This document shows, piece after piece, positions 1 through 5,635 of a stretch of DNA of 5,635 bases (position 1 is the first letter of the stretch; every line of letters begins with the position of its first letter). The notes under the pieces are model-generated. The model had not been told where the DNA came from. It ran no database searches and was given only the letters and a program-made list of their open reading frames with translations. Origin of the DNA: Treponema sp. (lineage in GTDB: Bacteria > Spirochaetota > Spirochaetia > Treponematales > Breznakiellaceae); the NCBI GenBank assembly GCA_031278755.1, contig JAITJV010000034.1:1-5635 (forward strand), read 5' to 3'. A program made the translations under genes and the position numbers.

Positions 1-989
1 TCGTCAACCGCAATGGACGCTTTAAGCTCCGCGGCCTTTTTTTCCGCGTCCCGTATGGTTTTCCGGAAGGTCCTGATTTTTTCGAGCAAAACCGCATCCT
101 TTTCGGTAAAAAGGGATGCGCGGCGTTTTTGCCGTTCCGTCGCGCGTTCCGCAAAATCCCGCCGGAAACGCCGGACTTCCTCCTCCGTTTTTTTAACGCC
201 GTTTTCCAAAAGGCGTATGCGCCGCAGGATTCCGCCCTCGCCGCCCGAAGATTCGCGCAGCTTCCGCCTTTCTTCCAGCAGCCCGGCAAGATCCTCTTCG
301 ATGTTCAGGACGGAAGCGCGGAGGACGCCTGCGGCCTTTTCCGTTTCAGACGCGGCCCGGTCCGCCCCCGGCGTCCAGGCTGCCCCGGTCTTTTCGTAAA
401 GCGACTCCAGGGCTTTGCGTTTACGGGAAAGGGAGGCGCGGTCAAGCATGGTTTTGGCGCTTTTTCCGATGAGCGCGAAAACATTGTCCGCGCCGGCGGC
501 GCCCTGCTCTTCAATACGTTGTTCCAGATCCTCAATTTCCCCGGAAAGGGAATCGAAACGCTTCCGGAAAACCTCAACCGGGCCGGGAACCATCGGCGCG
601 GGAGCGCCCTCAGGATCCCCCTCCCGCACAGTTTCTCCGGGCCGGGGATCTTCCAGAAGCCGCTTCCCCAGTTCGCGGTACAGGGCGAAAAGTTTTTCTT
701 TTGCCGCGGACGCTTCATTTTCCTTTTCGTTTACCGCTTCCTCCGTCCGTCTGAGGTTCCGGGCCTCGGCTCCGGCCGCCATTATGGCTTCTCCGGCCTG
801 TTCAATCTCCCTTTTAAGCCGGCCGTATTCGGCCGCATCGTTCCTGAAAGGCTTTTTTTCTTCGAAAGAAGGGGATTCAATGCGCCGCAAAAGGATTCCG
901 CCGAATTCTTCAAGCGTTATATCCAGGGAACGGCGGGTTTCCTGAATTTCAGCTTCCAGACCGGCTATGGCTTTTTTCCTTTCATCCAT
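1..989 (-). CDS. Coiled-coil protein of unknown function, partial (N-terminal 329 codons)
   Basis: This minus-strand frame is open from the ATG at 987-989 to the left edge, so the C-terminus is missing. I do not recognise a named family. The protein is rich in Glu, Lys, Arg, Ala and Leu with heptad-like spacing, suggesting coiled coil over about residues 1-110, 141-200 and 215-329. A Pro/Gly-rich linker at about 114-138 splits the first two segments. No signal peptide or membrane segment is visible, so a cytoplasmic location is inferred; a structural or scaffolding role is possible but unproven. The ATG is chosen because it is the first in-frame ATG; the AT-rich DNA before it does not look coding. 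There is no Shine-Dalgarno sequence, and a promoter-like pair lies immediately upstream. The gene is divergent from the EF-G gene. Long plus-strand frames over this region are its antisense shadows. Confidence 0.8.
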   Translation of the reverse strand, partial: MDERKKAIAGLEAEIQETRRSLDITLEEFGGILLRRIESPSFEEKKPFRNDAAEYGRLKREIEQAGEAIMAAGAEARNLRRTEEAVNEKENEASAAKEKLFALYRELGKRLLEDPRPGETVREGDPEGAPAPMVPGPVEVFRKRFDSLSGEIEDLEQRIEEQGAAGADNVFALIGKSAKTMLDRASLSRKRKALESLYEKTGAAWTPGADRAASETEKAAGVLRASVLNIEEDLAGLLEERRKLRESSGGEGGILRRIRLLENGVKKTEEEVRRFRRDFAERATERQKRRASLFTEKDAVLLEKIRTFRKTIRDAEKKAAELKASIAVD

Positions 990-996
990 ATATTTT

Positions 997-1026
997 ACTA
1001 TATTATAAAGACATTTTTCTTGACAA
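997..1026 (-). promoter_or_regulatory. Candidate promoter of the coiled-coil gene, predicting a near-leaderless mRNA
   Basis: On the minus strand TTGTCA (plus positions 1021-1026) is followed after 18 bases by TATAGT (997-1002). Each matches the sigma-70 consensus at five of six positions. A start site about seven bases after the -10 box would fall at about 989-990, at the ATG itself. An exact TATAAT also lies at 1002-1007, but no good -35 box is properly spaced from it. Assignment is by motif only. Confidence 0.45.
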
Positions 1027-1052
1027 TAAGCCCTTACCCGTACCAATATAAG
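1020..1052 (+). promoter_or_regulatory. Tentative promoter of the EF-G gene
   Basis: A perfect TTGACA lies at 1020-1025. The best -10-like match is TATAAG at 1047-1052, but the spacer is 21 bases, longer than the usual 16-18; AATATA at 1045-1050 gives 19 bases with a poorer match. The -35 block is the same DNA as the minus-strand TTGTCA, so the two divergent promoters would share it. Transcription from here would begin near the 1055-1089 hairpin. Confidence 0.3.
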
Positions 1053-1054
1053 GG

Positions 1055-1089
1055 AAGCTCCGGAAACCCCGGCCGGGTTTCCGGAGCTT
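1055..1089. repeat. Perfect 15-bp inverted repeat in the EF-G upstream region
   Basis: AAGCTCCGGAAACCC (1055-1069) pairs perfectly with GGGTTTCCGGAGCTT (1075-1089) around the 5-base loop CGGCC. A smaller stem, CGGC/GCCG around GAAAT, follows at 1091-1103. No T-tract follows the large stem on either strand, and it lies between divergent genes, so it is not a standard intrinsic terminator. It could be a leader RNA hairpin, a protein-binding palindrome or a copy of a dispersed repeat. Confidence 0.75.
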
Positions 1090-1116
1090 TCGGCGAAATG
1101 CCGTGGGGTAAGAAAG

Positions 1117-1141
1117 CATCTAAAACTTCAGTTTTTAGATG
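1117..1141 (+). repeat. Second hairpin in the EF-G leader
   Basis: CATCTAAAA (1117-1125) pairs with TTTTAGATG (1133-1141) around a 7-base loop. One G-U and one A-U pair extend the stem outward to 1115-1143. It ends about 25 bases before the Shine-Dalgarno sequence, so it does not mask it directly. An attenuator role is possible but there is no T-tract beyond the stem. Confidence 0.6.
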
Positions 1142-1167
1142 TTCCCGTAAGACACTTATGCAACAAC

Positions 1168-1172
1168 AGGAG
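1168..1172 (+). promoter_or_regulatory. Ribosome binding site of the EF-G gene
   Basis: AGGAG lies seven bases before the ATG at 1180-1182. This supports that start, and the reading frame then matches EF-G family N-termini at once. Confidence 0.8.
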
Positions 1173-1179
1173 CCCCCGT

Positions 1180-3264
1180 ATGAGTTACAGCACCGAAAAC
1201 ATCAGGAATGTATCTATCGCCGGCCATGGTCAAACCGGCAAAACCACCCTGTTTGAACGCCTCCTTTACGCAGGCGGCGCCGTCCCCAGGGCGGAAACGG
1301 TAGAATCGGGAAAAACCGTCAGTGATTACAGCACTGAAGAAATCGAGCGGAAGATCTCGATCCATACCGCCCTGGCCCACCTGGAAAGAAACGGCAGGAA
1401 AATAAACATTTTCGATACGCCCGGTTCTTCGGATTTTGCCGGGGACGTCATCCTCGCTTTCAGGGCGTCCGAATTCGGCCTTCTTGCCATTGACGGCCGC
1501 GCGGGGGTTCAGATAGAAACGATCAAGCTCTGGCGCAACCTTGACGGCAGAAACAAGCCGCGGGGGATTTTTATCACGAAAATGGACGAAGACAGGACGG
1601 ATTTTGAAAAAACCCTGGCCGACGTAAAGGAAAAATTCAAGGTGGACGCCGTCCCCTTTACGCTGCCCATTGGATCGGGGGCCGGTTATAAGGGCGTAAT
1701 AGACGTACTCAACAGGAAGGCGTGGTTTATACAGCCGGGCGACGCGCCCGAAAAAGAGGGGGAGATCCCCGCGGAATACAAAGATCCCGCGGCGGCGGCC
1801 CTTGAACGGCTCATTGAAGCGGCCGCCGAGGGCGACGACGCCCTTATGGAACATTATATCGACAAGGGTTCCCTTTCCCCCGAGGAAATGCACAGGGGGC
1901 TTATTGAGGCGCTTTCGGCAAACAGGATAGTTCCCGCTTTTGCCGGCGCCGCGCTCAGGAATTCGGGGCTTGTTCCTTTCCTTGATTTTGCCGCGGACAT
2001 AGCCCCCAATCCGGGAGCCGCGGGGGACCGCGGCACGGGCGCGGACGGCGCGGAAATCGGCGTCGCCATAGATCCCGCAAAGCCCCTTTCGGCTCTTGTG
2101 ATCAAGACTTCCTACGATCAGTTTTCGGGAAAACTTTCGTGGATCAAGGTCATAAACGGAAAACTTGCGGCGGATTCGGAGGCCTTTAACGTTTCCGAAA
2201 ACAAAAAAGAGCGGATAGGAAAACTGTACGTCTGCCAGGGGAAAAAACTTGAAGAAGTAAAAGAACTCTTCGCGGGCGATGTGGGCATAGTCACAAAATC
2301 GGCGACCTTCAAAACCAATGACACCATTACCGCGGGGGACGCCTCCATGCAGTTCCTCCATCTCAGGCTGCCCGAACCGGTGCACGCCGTGGCGGTGAAC
2401 GCCGCCGCGAAAAAAGACGACGACAAGCTCGGTGAATTCCTTGTACGGGCCGCCGAGGAAGACAAAACTTTCCGTTTTGTCTTTAACGCGGAAACCAGGG
2501 AATCGGTTATTTCCGCCATGGGCGAGCTGCAGATCAACATCATACTGGACAAGATCAGGTCGAACCAGAAAATAGAACTGGAAACCCACGTTCCCCGCAT
2601 CGCCTACCGTGAAACGATTACCAAAAAGGCGGGCGCGGAGTATACCCACAAGAAGCAGACGGGCGGCCACGGACAGTACGGCAAGGTAGTCCTTGAGATC
2701 GCCCCCCTTCCCCGCGGTGAAGACTATAAATTTGTCAACGCCATTTTCGGCGGGGCCATTCCCAAAAACTACATCCCCGGCGTTGAAAAGGGAATTGCCG
2801 AAGGAATGGCGGCGGGAACCATGGCGGGCTACCCTGTCGTTGACGTCGAAGTAAAAATAACGGACGGTAAATACCATCCGGTTGATTCCTCCGAACTTTC
2901 GTTCAAGCTTGCCGCGAGGAACGCCTTCAGGGAAGCAATGCGGCAGAGCAGCCCCACCCTCCTTGAGCCGATCATGAACCTGACTGTTTTTGTGGAGGAA
3001 AAATACCTGGGAGACGTGATGAGCGATCTTTCCGGAAAACGGGGCAGGATACTGGGCCAGGATTCCGTAGGCGGCATAGCCGAAATACGCGCGCAGGTCC
3101 CCCAGGCGGAACTCCTACGCTATTCAATAGATCTCAGGTCCATCACAAGCGGCACGGGATCATTCAGCGTCGAATTCGACCACTACGCCCCGATCTCGGG
3201 CAAGATAGCCGATGAAGTGATCAAGGCGGCGGAAGCCTTTAAGGTGCAGGAAAGCGATGATTGA
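1180..3264 (+). CDS. fusA: EF-G-like translational GTPase (elongation factor G paralogue)
   Basis: This 694-residue protein is full length for EF-G, a cytoplasmic ribosome-dependent GTPase that drives translocation or, with ribosome recycling factor, ribosome splitting. The P-loop is GHGQTGKTT (15-23). Switch I has RKISI (57-61) where EF-G has RGITI. Switch II is DTPGSSDF (79-86), with Ser83 at the usual catalytic His. The base-specificity motif is TKMD (133-136) instead of NKMD, and the G5-like segment is GAALRNSG (256-263). Domain II is about 300-390 and domain III about 400-478, with MGELQINII at 448-456. Domain IV (about 480-603) has GGHGQYGKV (495-503) and the conserved tip region YHPVDSSE (565-572). 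Domain V follows. These changes resemble the EF-G2/EF-G-like group, so it may be a second EF-G beside a canonical fusA elsewhere; the symbol is a family label. Its 3' end overlaps the citrate synthase gene by 26 bp. Confidence 0.93.
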   Translation: MSYSTENIRNVSIAGHGQTGKTTLFERLLYAGGAVPRAETVESGKTVSDYSTEEIERKISIHTALAHLERNGRKINIFDTPGSSDFAGDVILAFRASEFGLLAIDGRAGVQIETIKLWRNLDGRNKPRGIFITKMDEDRTDFEKTLADVKEKFKVDAVPFTLPIGSGAGYKGVIDVLNRKAWFIQPGDAPEKEGEIPAEYKDPAAAALERLIEAAAEGDDALMEHYIDKGSLSPEEMHRGLIEALSANRIVPAFAGAALRNSGLVPFLDFAADIAPNPGAAGDRGTGADGAEIGVAIDPAKPLSALVIKTSYDQFSGKLSWIKVINGKLAADSEAFNVSENKKERIGKLYVCQGKKLEEVKELFAGDVGIVTKSATFKTNDTITAGDASMQFLHLRLPEPVHAVAVNAAAKKDDDKLGEFLVRAAEEDKTFRFVFNAETRESVISAMGELQINIILDKIRSNQKIELETHVPRIAYRETITKKAGAEYTHKKQTGGHGQYGKVVLEIAPLPRGEDYKFVNAIFGGAIPKNYIPGVEKGIAEGMAAGTMAGYPVVDVEVKITDGKYHPVDSSELSFKLAARNAFREAMRQSSPTLLEPIMNLTVFVEEKYLGDVMSDLSGKRGRILGQDSVGGIAEIRAQVPQAELLRYSIDLRSITSGTGSFSVEFDHYAPISGKIADEVIKAAEAFKVQESDD

Positions 3265-4588
3265 CGGGCAGGTAGGCGCGGCGGGGCTGTACGCATTTGT
3301 AAGCGGGGCGTATGATCTTCCCGCCTGAAACGATCTCTTCAAGCCGGTGGGCGCACCAGCCCGCAACCCGGCTCACCGCGAAGATCGGCGTAAAAAGTTC
3401 CGAAGGAATGTCCATCATTTTGTACACAAAGCCTGAATAGAAATCCACATTGGCGCAGATATCCTTTGCGTTGTCCTTTACCTTTTTGAAAATCTCCGGC
3501 CCGAGCCGCTCGATAAGCCGGTAAAGGCCGAATTCTTCGGTGAATCCCTTTTCCTCCGCGAGGAGGGCGGCTTTGTTGCGGAGGAGAACGGCGCGGGGAT
3601 CGCTTTTTGTATAAACGGCGTGCCCCAGCCCGTAGATAAGCCCCGAATGATCATGGGCCCTTCCCCTCAGTATATATTCAAGGTAATCGGCCAGCTCTCC
3701 TTCATTGTCCCAATGTTTTACATTCTGCTTGATATCCTCCATCATTCCCATAACCTTGACGTTGGCCCCGCCGTGCTTGAAACCCTTGAGGGAATTGATT
3801 CCCGCGGTGATTGCCGAATAGGTGTCGGTATCCGCGGAAGAAAGAAGATGAACGGCAAAGGTTGAATTGTTCCCGCCGCCGTGTTCCGCGTGGAGCACCA
3901 GCGCCAGATCGAGAATCTCCGCCTCAAGCCGCGAGAACTGCTGATCGGGCCGTATAAGGGAAAGGATAGTCTCGGCGCTCTGGCAGGAAGCGGCGGGAAG
4001 GTGGATGATGAGGCTCTCATGATCGTAGTAGTACTTCTTCGCCATATATGAATAGGCCACTATGGTGGGAAAACGGGCGATGAGTTCTATGCACTGGCGG
4101 AGCACGTTTTCAGGCGAATTGTTTTCCGGGTCTTCGTCCCACGAATAAAGGGTAAGGACGGAACGGCCGAGCTTGTTCATGACGTCGCGGGAAGGGGCCT
4201 TCATGATGGAATCTTCGGCAAAATTGTCCGGCAGGCTGCGGGACGCCCCCATGAGGGCGCAAAAGCGTTCAAGCTCCGCGCCGCCGGGAAGATGTCCGAA
4301 CATGAGCAGATAGACCGCTTCCTCAAAGGCAAAGCGCTTTTCCTTTTCCGCCGCGGCAACAAGATCCTCCACGTCGTAGCCCCTGTAGTAAAGCTTGCCG
4401 TCCACCGGAACTTTTTCCCCCTCGTCAATGATATAGCCGTGGACGTCTCCAATACGGGTAAGCCCCACAAGGACGCCGGTGCCGTCGGCGTTCCGCAGCC
4501 CCCGTTTGACATTGAATTTTTCGTAGAGTTCCGTGTCGATATAGTCGTTTCCGGCAATTTCCGAAAGATAGTCTTCGGACGCGTTCAT
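3239..4588 (-). CDS. gltA: Citrate synthase (citrate/2-methylcitrate synthase family)
   Basis: This complete 449-residue enzyme condenses oxaloacetate with acetyl-CoA to give citrate, feeding the TCA cycle or glutamate synthesis in the cytoplasm. The family's catalytic residues are all visible: His272 in KHGGAN, His323 in GLGHAVYTKSDPRA (320-333) and Asp382 in NVDFYSG (380-386). The conserved substrate-side segment LHAEHGGGNNST is at 232-243. GHAVY, rather than the GHRVY of E. coli-type enzymes, is seen in other members of the family. Motifs alone cannot exclude 2-methylcitrate synthase activity; no prp-like neighbours are present. The ATG at 4586-4588 has AAGGTGG just upstream. The leader is strongly structured. 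The last eight codons and stop overlap the EF-G gene. A decayed LacI-type regulator lies upstream on the same strand, probably not in a shared operon because gltA has its own promoter candidates. Confidence 0.93.
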   Translation of the reverse strand: MNASEDYLSEIAGNDYIDTELYEKFNVKRGLRNADGTGVLVGLTRIGDVHGYIIDEGEKVPVDGKLYYRGYDVEDLVAAAEKEKRFAFEEAVYLLMFGHLPGGAELERFCALMGASRSLPDNFAEDSIMKAPSRDVMNKLGRSVLTLYSWDEDPENNSPENVLRQCIELIARFPTIVAYSYMAKKYYYDHESLIIHLPAASCQSAETILSLIRPDQQFSRLEAEILDLALVLHAEHGGGNNSTFAVHLLSSADTDTYSAITAGINSLKGFKHGGANVKVMGMMEDIKQNVKHWDNEGELADYLEYILRGRAHDHSGLIYGLGHAVYTKSDPRAVLLRNKAALLAEEKGFTEEFGLYRLIERLGPEIFKKVKDNAKDICANVDFYSGFVYKMMDIPSELFTPIFAVSRVAGWCAHRLEEIVSGGKIIRPAYKCVQPRRAYLPVNHRFPAP

Positions 4589-4591
4589 AAT

Positions 4592-4598
4592 CCACCTT
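4592..4598 (-). promoter_or_regulatory. gltA: Ribosome binding site of citrate synthase
   Basis: AAGGTGG on the minus strand ends three bases before the ATG; its AAGG core is six bases away. The base of the long leader stem stops three bases upstream, so stem stability could influence ribosome access. Confidence 0.7.
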
Positions 4599-4601
4599 GT
4601 T

Positions 4602-4670
4602 GAAACAGATGAGGCCGCTCCAAAACCCGCCGGGTTTTGGAACAGGCCCGGATCTCCCCCGATCTGTTTC
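4602..4670 (-). promoter_or_regulatory. Nested hairpin in the citrate synthase 5' leader
   Basis: There are three nested pairings. The outer stem is GAAACAGAT (4602-4610) with ATCTGTTTC (4662-4670), nine perfect pairs. A middle stem pairs GGCC (4613-4616) with GGCC (4645-4648). The inner stem is TCCAAAACCC (4619-4628) with GGGTTTTGGA (4632-4641), ten perfect pairs around the 3-base loop GCC. In the mRNA the structure ends three bases before the Shine-Dalgarno sequence. It may stabilise the 5' end or control translation. It matches no riboswitch class that I recognise. Confidence 0.65.
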
Positions 4671-4675
4671 GTATA

Positions 4676-4715
4676 TTTATACGGAATTCATAGCGGAAAA
4701 TGAATATTATTGCAA
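4676..4715 (-). promoter_or_regulatory. gltA: Candidate promoters of citrate synthase
   Basis: Two overlapping sigma-70-like options read on the minus strand. One is TTGCAA (4710-4715), 17 bases, TATGAA (4687-4692). The other is AATGAA read as TTCATT (4699-4704), 17 bases, TATAAA (4676-4681). The second predicts a start at about 4669-4670, the first base of the outer leader stem; the first predicts about 4680. The region is clearly more AT-rich than its surroundings. Confidence 0.5.
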
Positions 4716-4734
4716 GGGCAGGGATTAGGCCCCG

Positions 4735-4755
4735 GCCGTTCCCGTTATGAACGGC
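4735..4755. repeat. Short inverted repeat downstream of the regulator remnant
   Basis: GCCGTTC (4735-4741) and GAACGGC (4749-4755) pair perfectly around a 7-base loop. It lies about 20 bases past the stop of the regulator remnant and could be a weak terminator for it, but no T-tract follows on the minus strand. Confidence 0.3.
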
Positions 4756-4775
4756 GTACCGTACCGCAGCGGTTT

Positions 4776-5635
4776 TTACAGCGTTTCGCCGGGGCAAATC
4801 ACGTGGGGGACATAGCAGGTATCCGGAACGGTTTCGTTTGCTATCAGCTTCAACAGAATGGTAATCGCTTCCTTTCCTACTATTTCCAGGGAAGTTGAAA
4901 CAGAGGTCAGGCGGGGGCTGATGTATGTAAGCAGATCAAGATTATCAAAACCCATAAGACCGGCGTCCCCGGGAACAATTACCCCTTCCAGGCGGAAAAA
5001 CTTAAGGAGTTCAAGGGCGTACATGTCGCTGGAACAGAAAAAGGCGGTCTTTTCATTTCCGGAGCGGATCACGGAAAGGGCGTCACTGTAAAAATCCTTT
5101 TGGGTAAATATTGAATAACGAAGATCCCCATTCATGTCCATATAGTGTTTAAACCCCTGCGCCCGTAAATCCTGGGAGGTAATGTTTATCTTCCCGTCCA
5201 TCGTACCCTTTTTTCTGAGAGGGGGGCAGATAAAGACAATATGCCTGTATCCTGCCTGGGCAATATAATTGGCGCTTTCATAGGCCGCGTCAAAATCATT
5301 GATGGAAACATGGTGAATCCCCGCATGTCCGGAGGCCCCGCCCCGGACGGTTGTTTTAAGGTTTTTTTCAGCACAAACAGCGGCTGGGGCAGTTTTTTAC
5401 TTAACAAAGACAGTCTGGAACTAAAACTCCTGTACGGGACCCTTACGCTAAAAAAATTCGGCCTGCCTGACGGAATGAGAAGCCTCCGCCGGGCGTCAAT
5501 AAACAACCGTAACATTGAAGCCCTTATCCGTGACGGCCTTCTTGTCCCCTCTGCGCCGATTGTTATGGAAAAGGGCGGCTGTTTGAAGGTCTTTTTTCAG
5601 TAAACCCGCCGTATCCGATGGACTTGTTCGATAAC
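4776..5635 (-). pseudogene. Decayed LacI/GalR-type regulator, C-terminal half open, N-terminal half broken
   Basis: The minus frame is open for 206 codons from 5396 to the TAA at 4776-4778. It reads as the C-terminal half of a LacI-type sugar-binding domain: HHVSINDFDAAYES near 5312, GYRHIVFI near 5250, FFCSSDMYALELL near 5035 and GLMGFDN near 4960. Upstream the same frame has TGA at 5496-5498, TAG at 5448-5450, TAG at 5421-5423 and TAA at 5397-5399. Family-like pieces are scattered over three frames: YRTSPSDTAGLLKK (5592-5633) like the end of a LacI DNA-binding domain, GFNVTVVY (5499-5522), RTGVLVPDC (5410-5436, another frame) and LPQPLFVL (5369-5392, third frame). The stops are direct observation; the joined ancestor is inference. 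The DNA-binding domain, if any remains, lies past the right edge. An internal ATG at 5201 could in principle start a 141-residue fragment, with no DNA-binding domain. The C-terminus ends at GETL, slightly short for the family. Confidence 0.8.

Noticed and set aside
1055..1089. The strong palindrome considered as an intrinsic terminator.
   Set aside because: No T-tract follows the stem on either strand, and the flanking genes are divergent, so no transcript is expected to end here.
129..1256. A 375-codon open frame on the plus strand over the coiled-coil gene.
   Set aside because: It crosses the AT-rich intergenic region and both hairpins and runs into the EF-G gene in another frame. It has no ribosome binding site or domain. 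The opposite strand gives a coherent charged coiled-coil protein with a promoter.
1156..2877. A 573-codon open frame on the minus strand opposite the EF-G gene.
   Set aside because: It lies antisense to a protein with clear EF-G motifs throughout. The translation has no recognisable domain and unusual Arg/Gly/Phe-rich composition, as expected of a shadow of GC-rich coding sequence.
4602..4670. The citrate synthase leader considered as a known riboswitch or T-box.
   Set aside because: I find no conserved T-box motif or familiar riboswitch core, and the element is only about 70 bases of nested stems.
5241..5603. A 120-codon open frame on the plus strand over the regulator remnant.
   Set aside because: The minus strand holds recognisable LacI-type segments across the same bases. 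The plus-strand translation has no family signature and no convincing ribosome binding site.
1..5635. Search by eye for CRISPR arrays, insertion sequences, attachment sites, tRNA genes and toxin-antitoxin pairs.
   Set aside because: No regularly spaced repeats, transposase motifs, terminal inverted repeats, tRNA-like cloverleaf or small paired reading frames could be supported.

Overview
The window is a moderately GC-rich bacterial segment with chromosomal housekeeping content. It holds two complete genes, one partial gene and one decayed regulator. An EF-G paralogue with altered GTPase motifs next to a long coiled-coil protein and a citrate synthase would fit a spirochete of the Treponema group, but this is an impression of protein style, not a demonstrated assignment. 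No mobile element, CRISPR array, tRNA or rRNA is visible.

Layout. Positions 1-989 (minus strand) carry the N-terminal 329 codons of a coiled-coil protein that runs off the left edge. Positions 990-1179 are a divergent intergenic region. It contains a shared -35 block, a promoter whose predicted start site falls at the coiled-coil gene's ATG, and two strong hairpins leading into the EF-G gene. Positions 1180-3264 (plus) encode a complete 694-residue EF-G-like translational GTPase. Positions 3239-4588 (minus) encode a complete 449-residue citrate synthase whose 3' end overlaps the EF-G gene tail to tail by 26 bp. Positions 4589-4775 hold the citrate synthase leader, with a nested hairpin ending just before the Shine-Dalgarno sequence, and its promoter. 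Positions 4776-5635 (minus) are the remains of a LacI/GalR-type regulator: the C-terminal sugar-binding half is open, while the N-terminal half is broken by stops and frame changes.

Working together. EF-G belongs to translation and citrate synthase to carbon entry toward citrate and glutamate. They share no obvious pathway; their link is physical, through overlapping convergent 3' ends with no visible terminator. The LacI remnant lies upstream of citrate synthase on the same strand and may once have controlled a neighbouring sugar locus, but it is unlikely to work now. I see no novel multi-gene system. The points most worth a second look are the structured leaders, the near-leaderless start, the convergent overlap and the EF-G motif changes.
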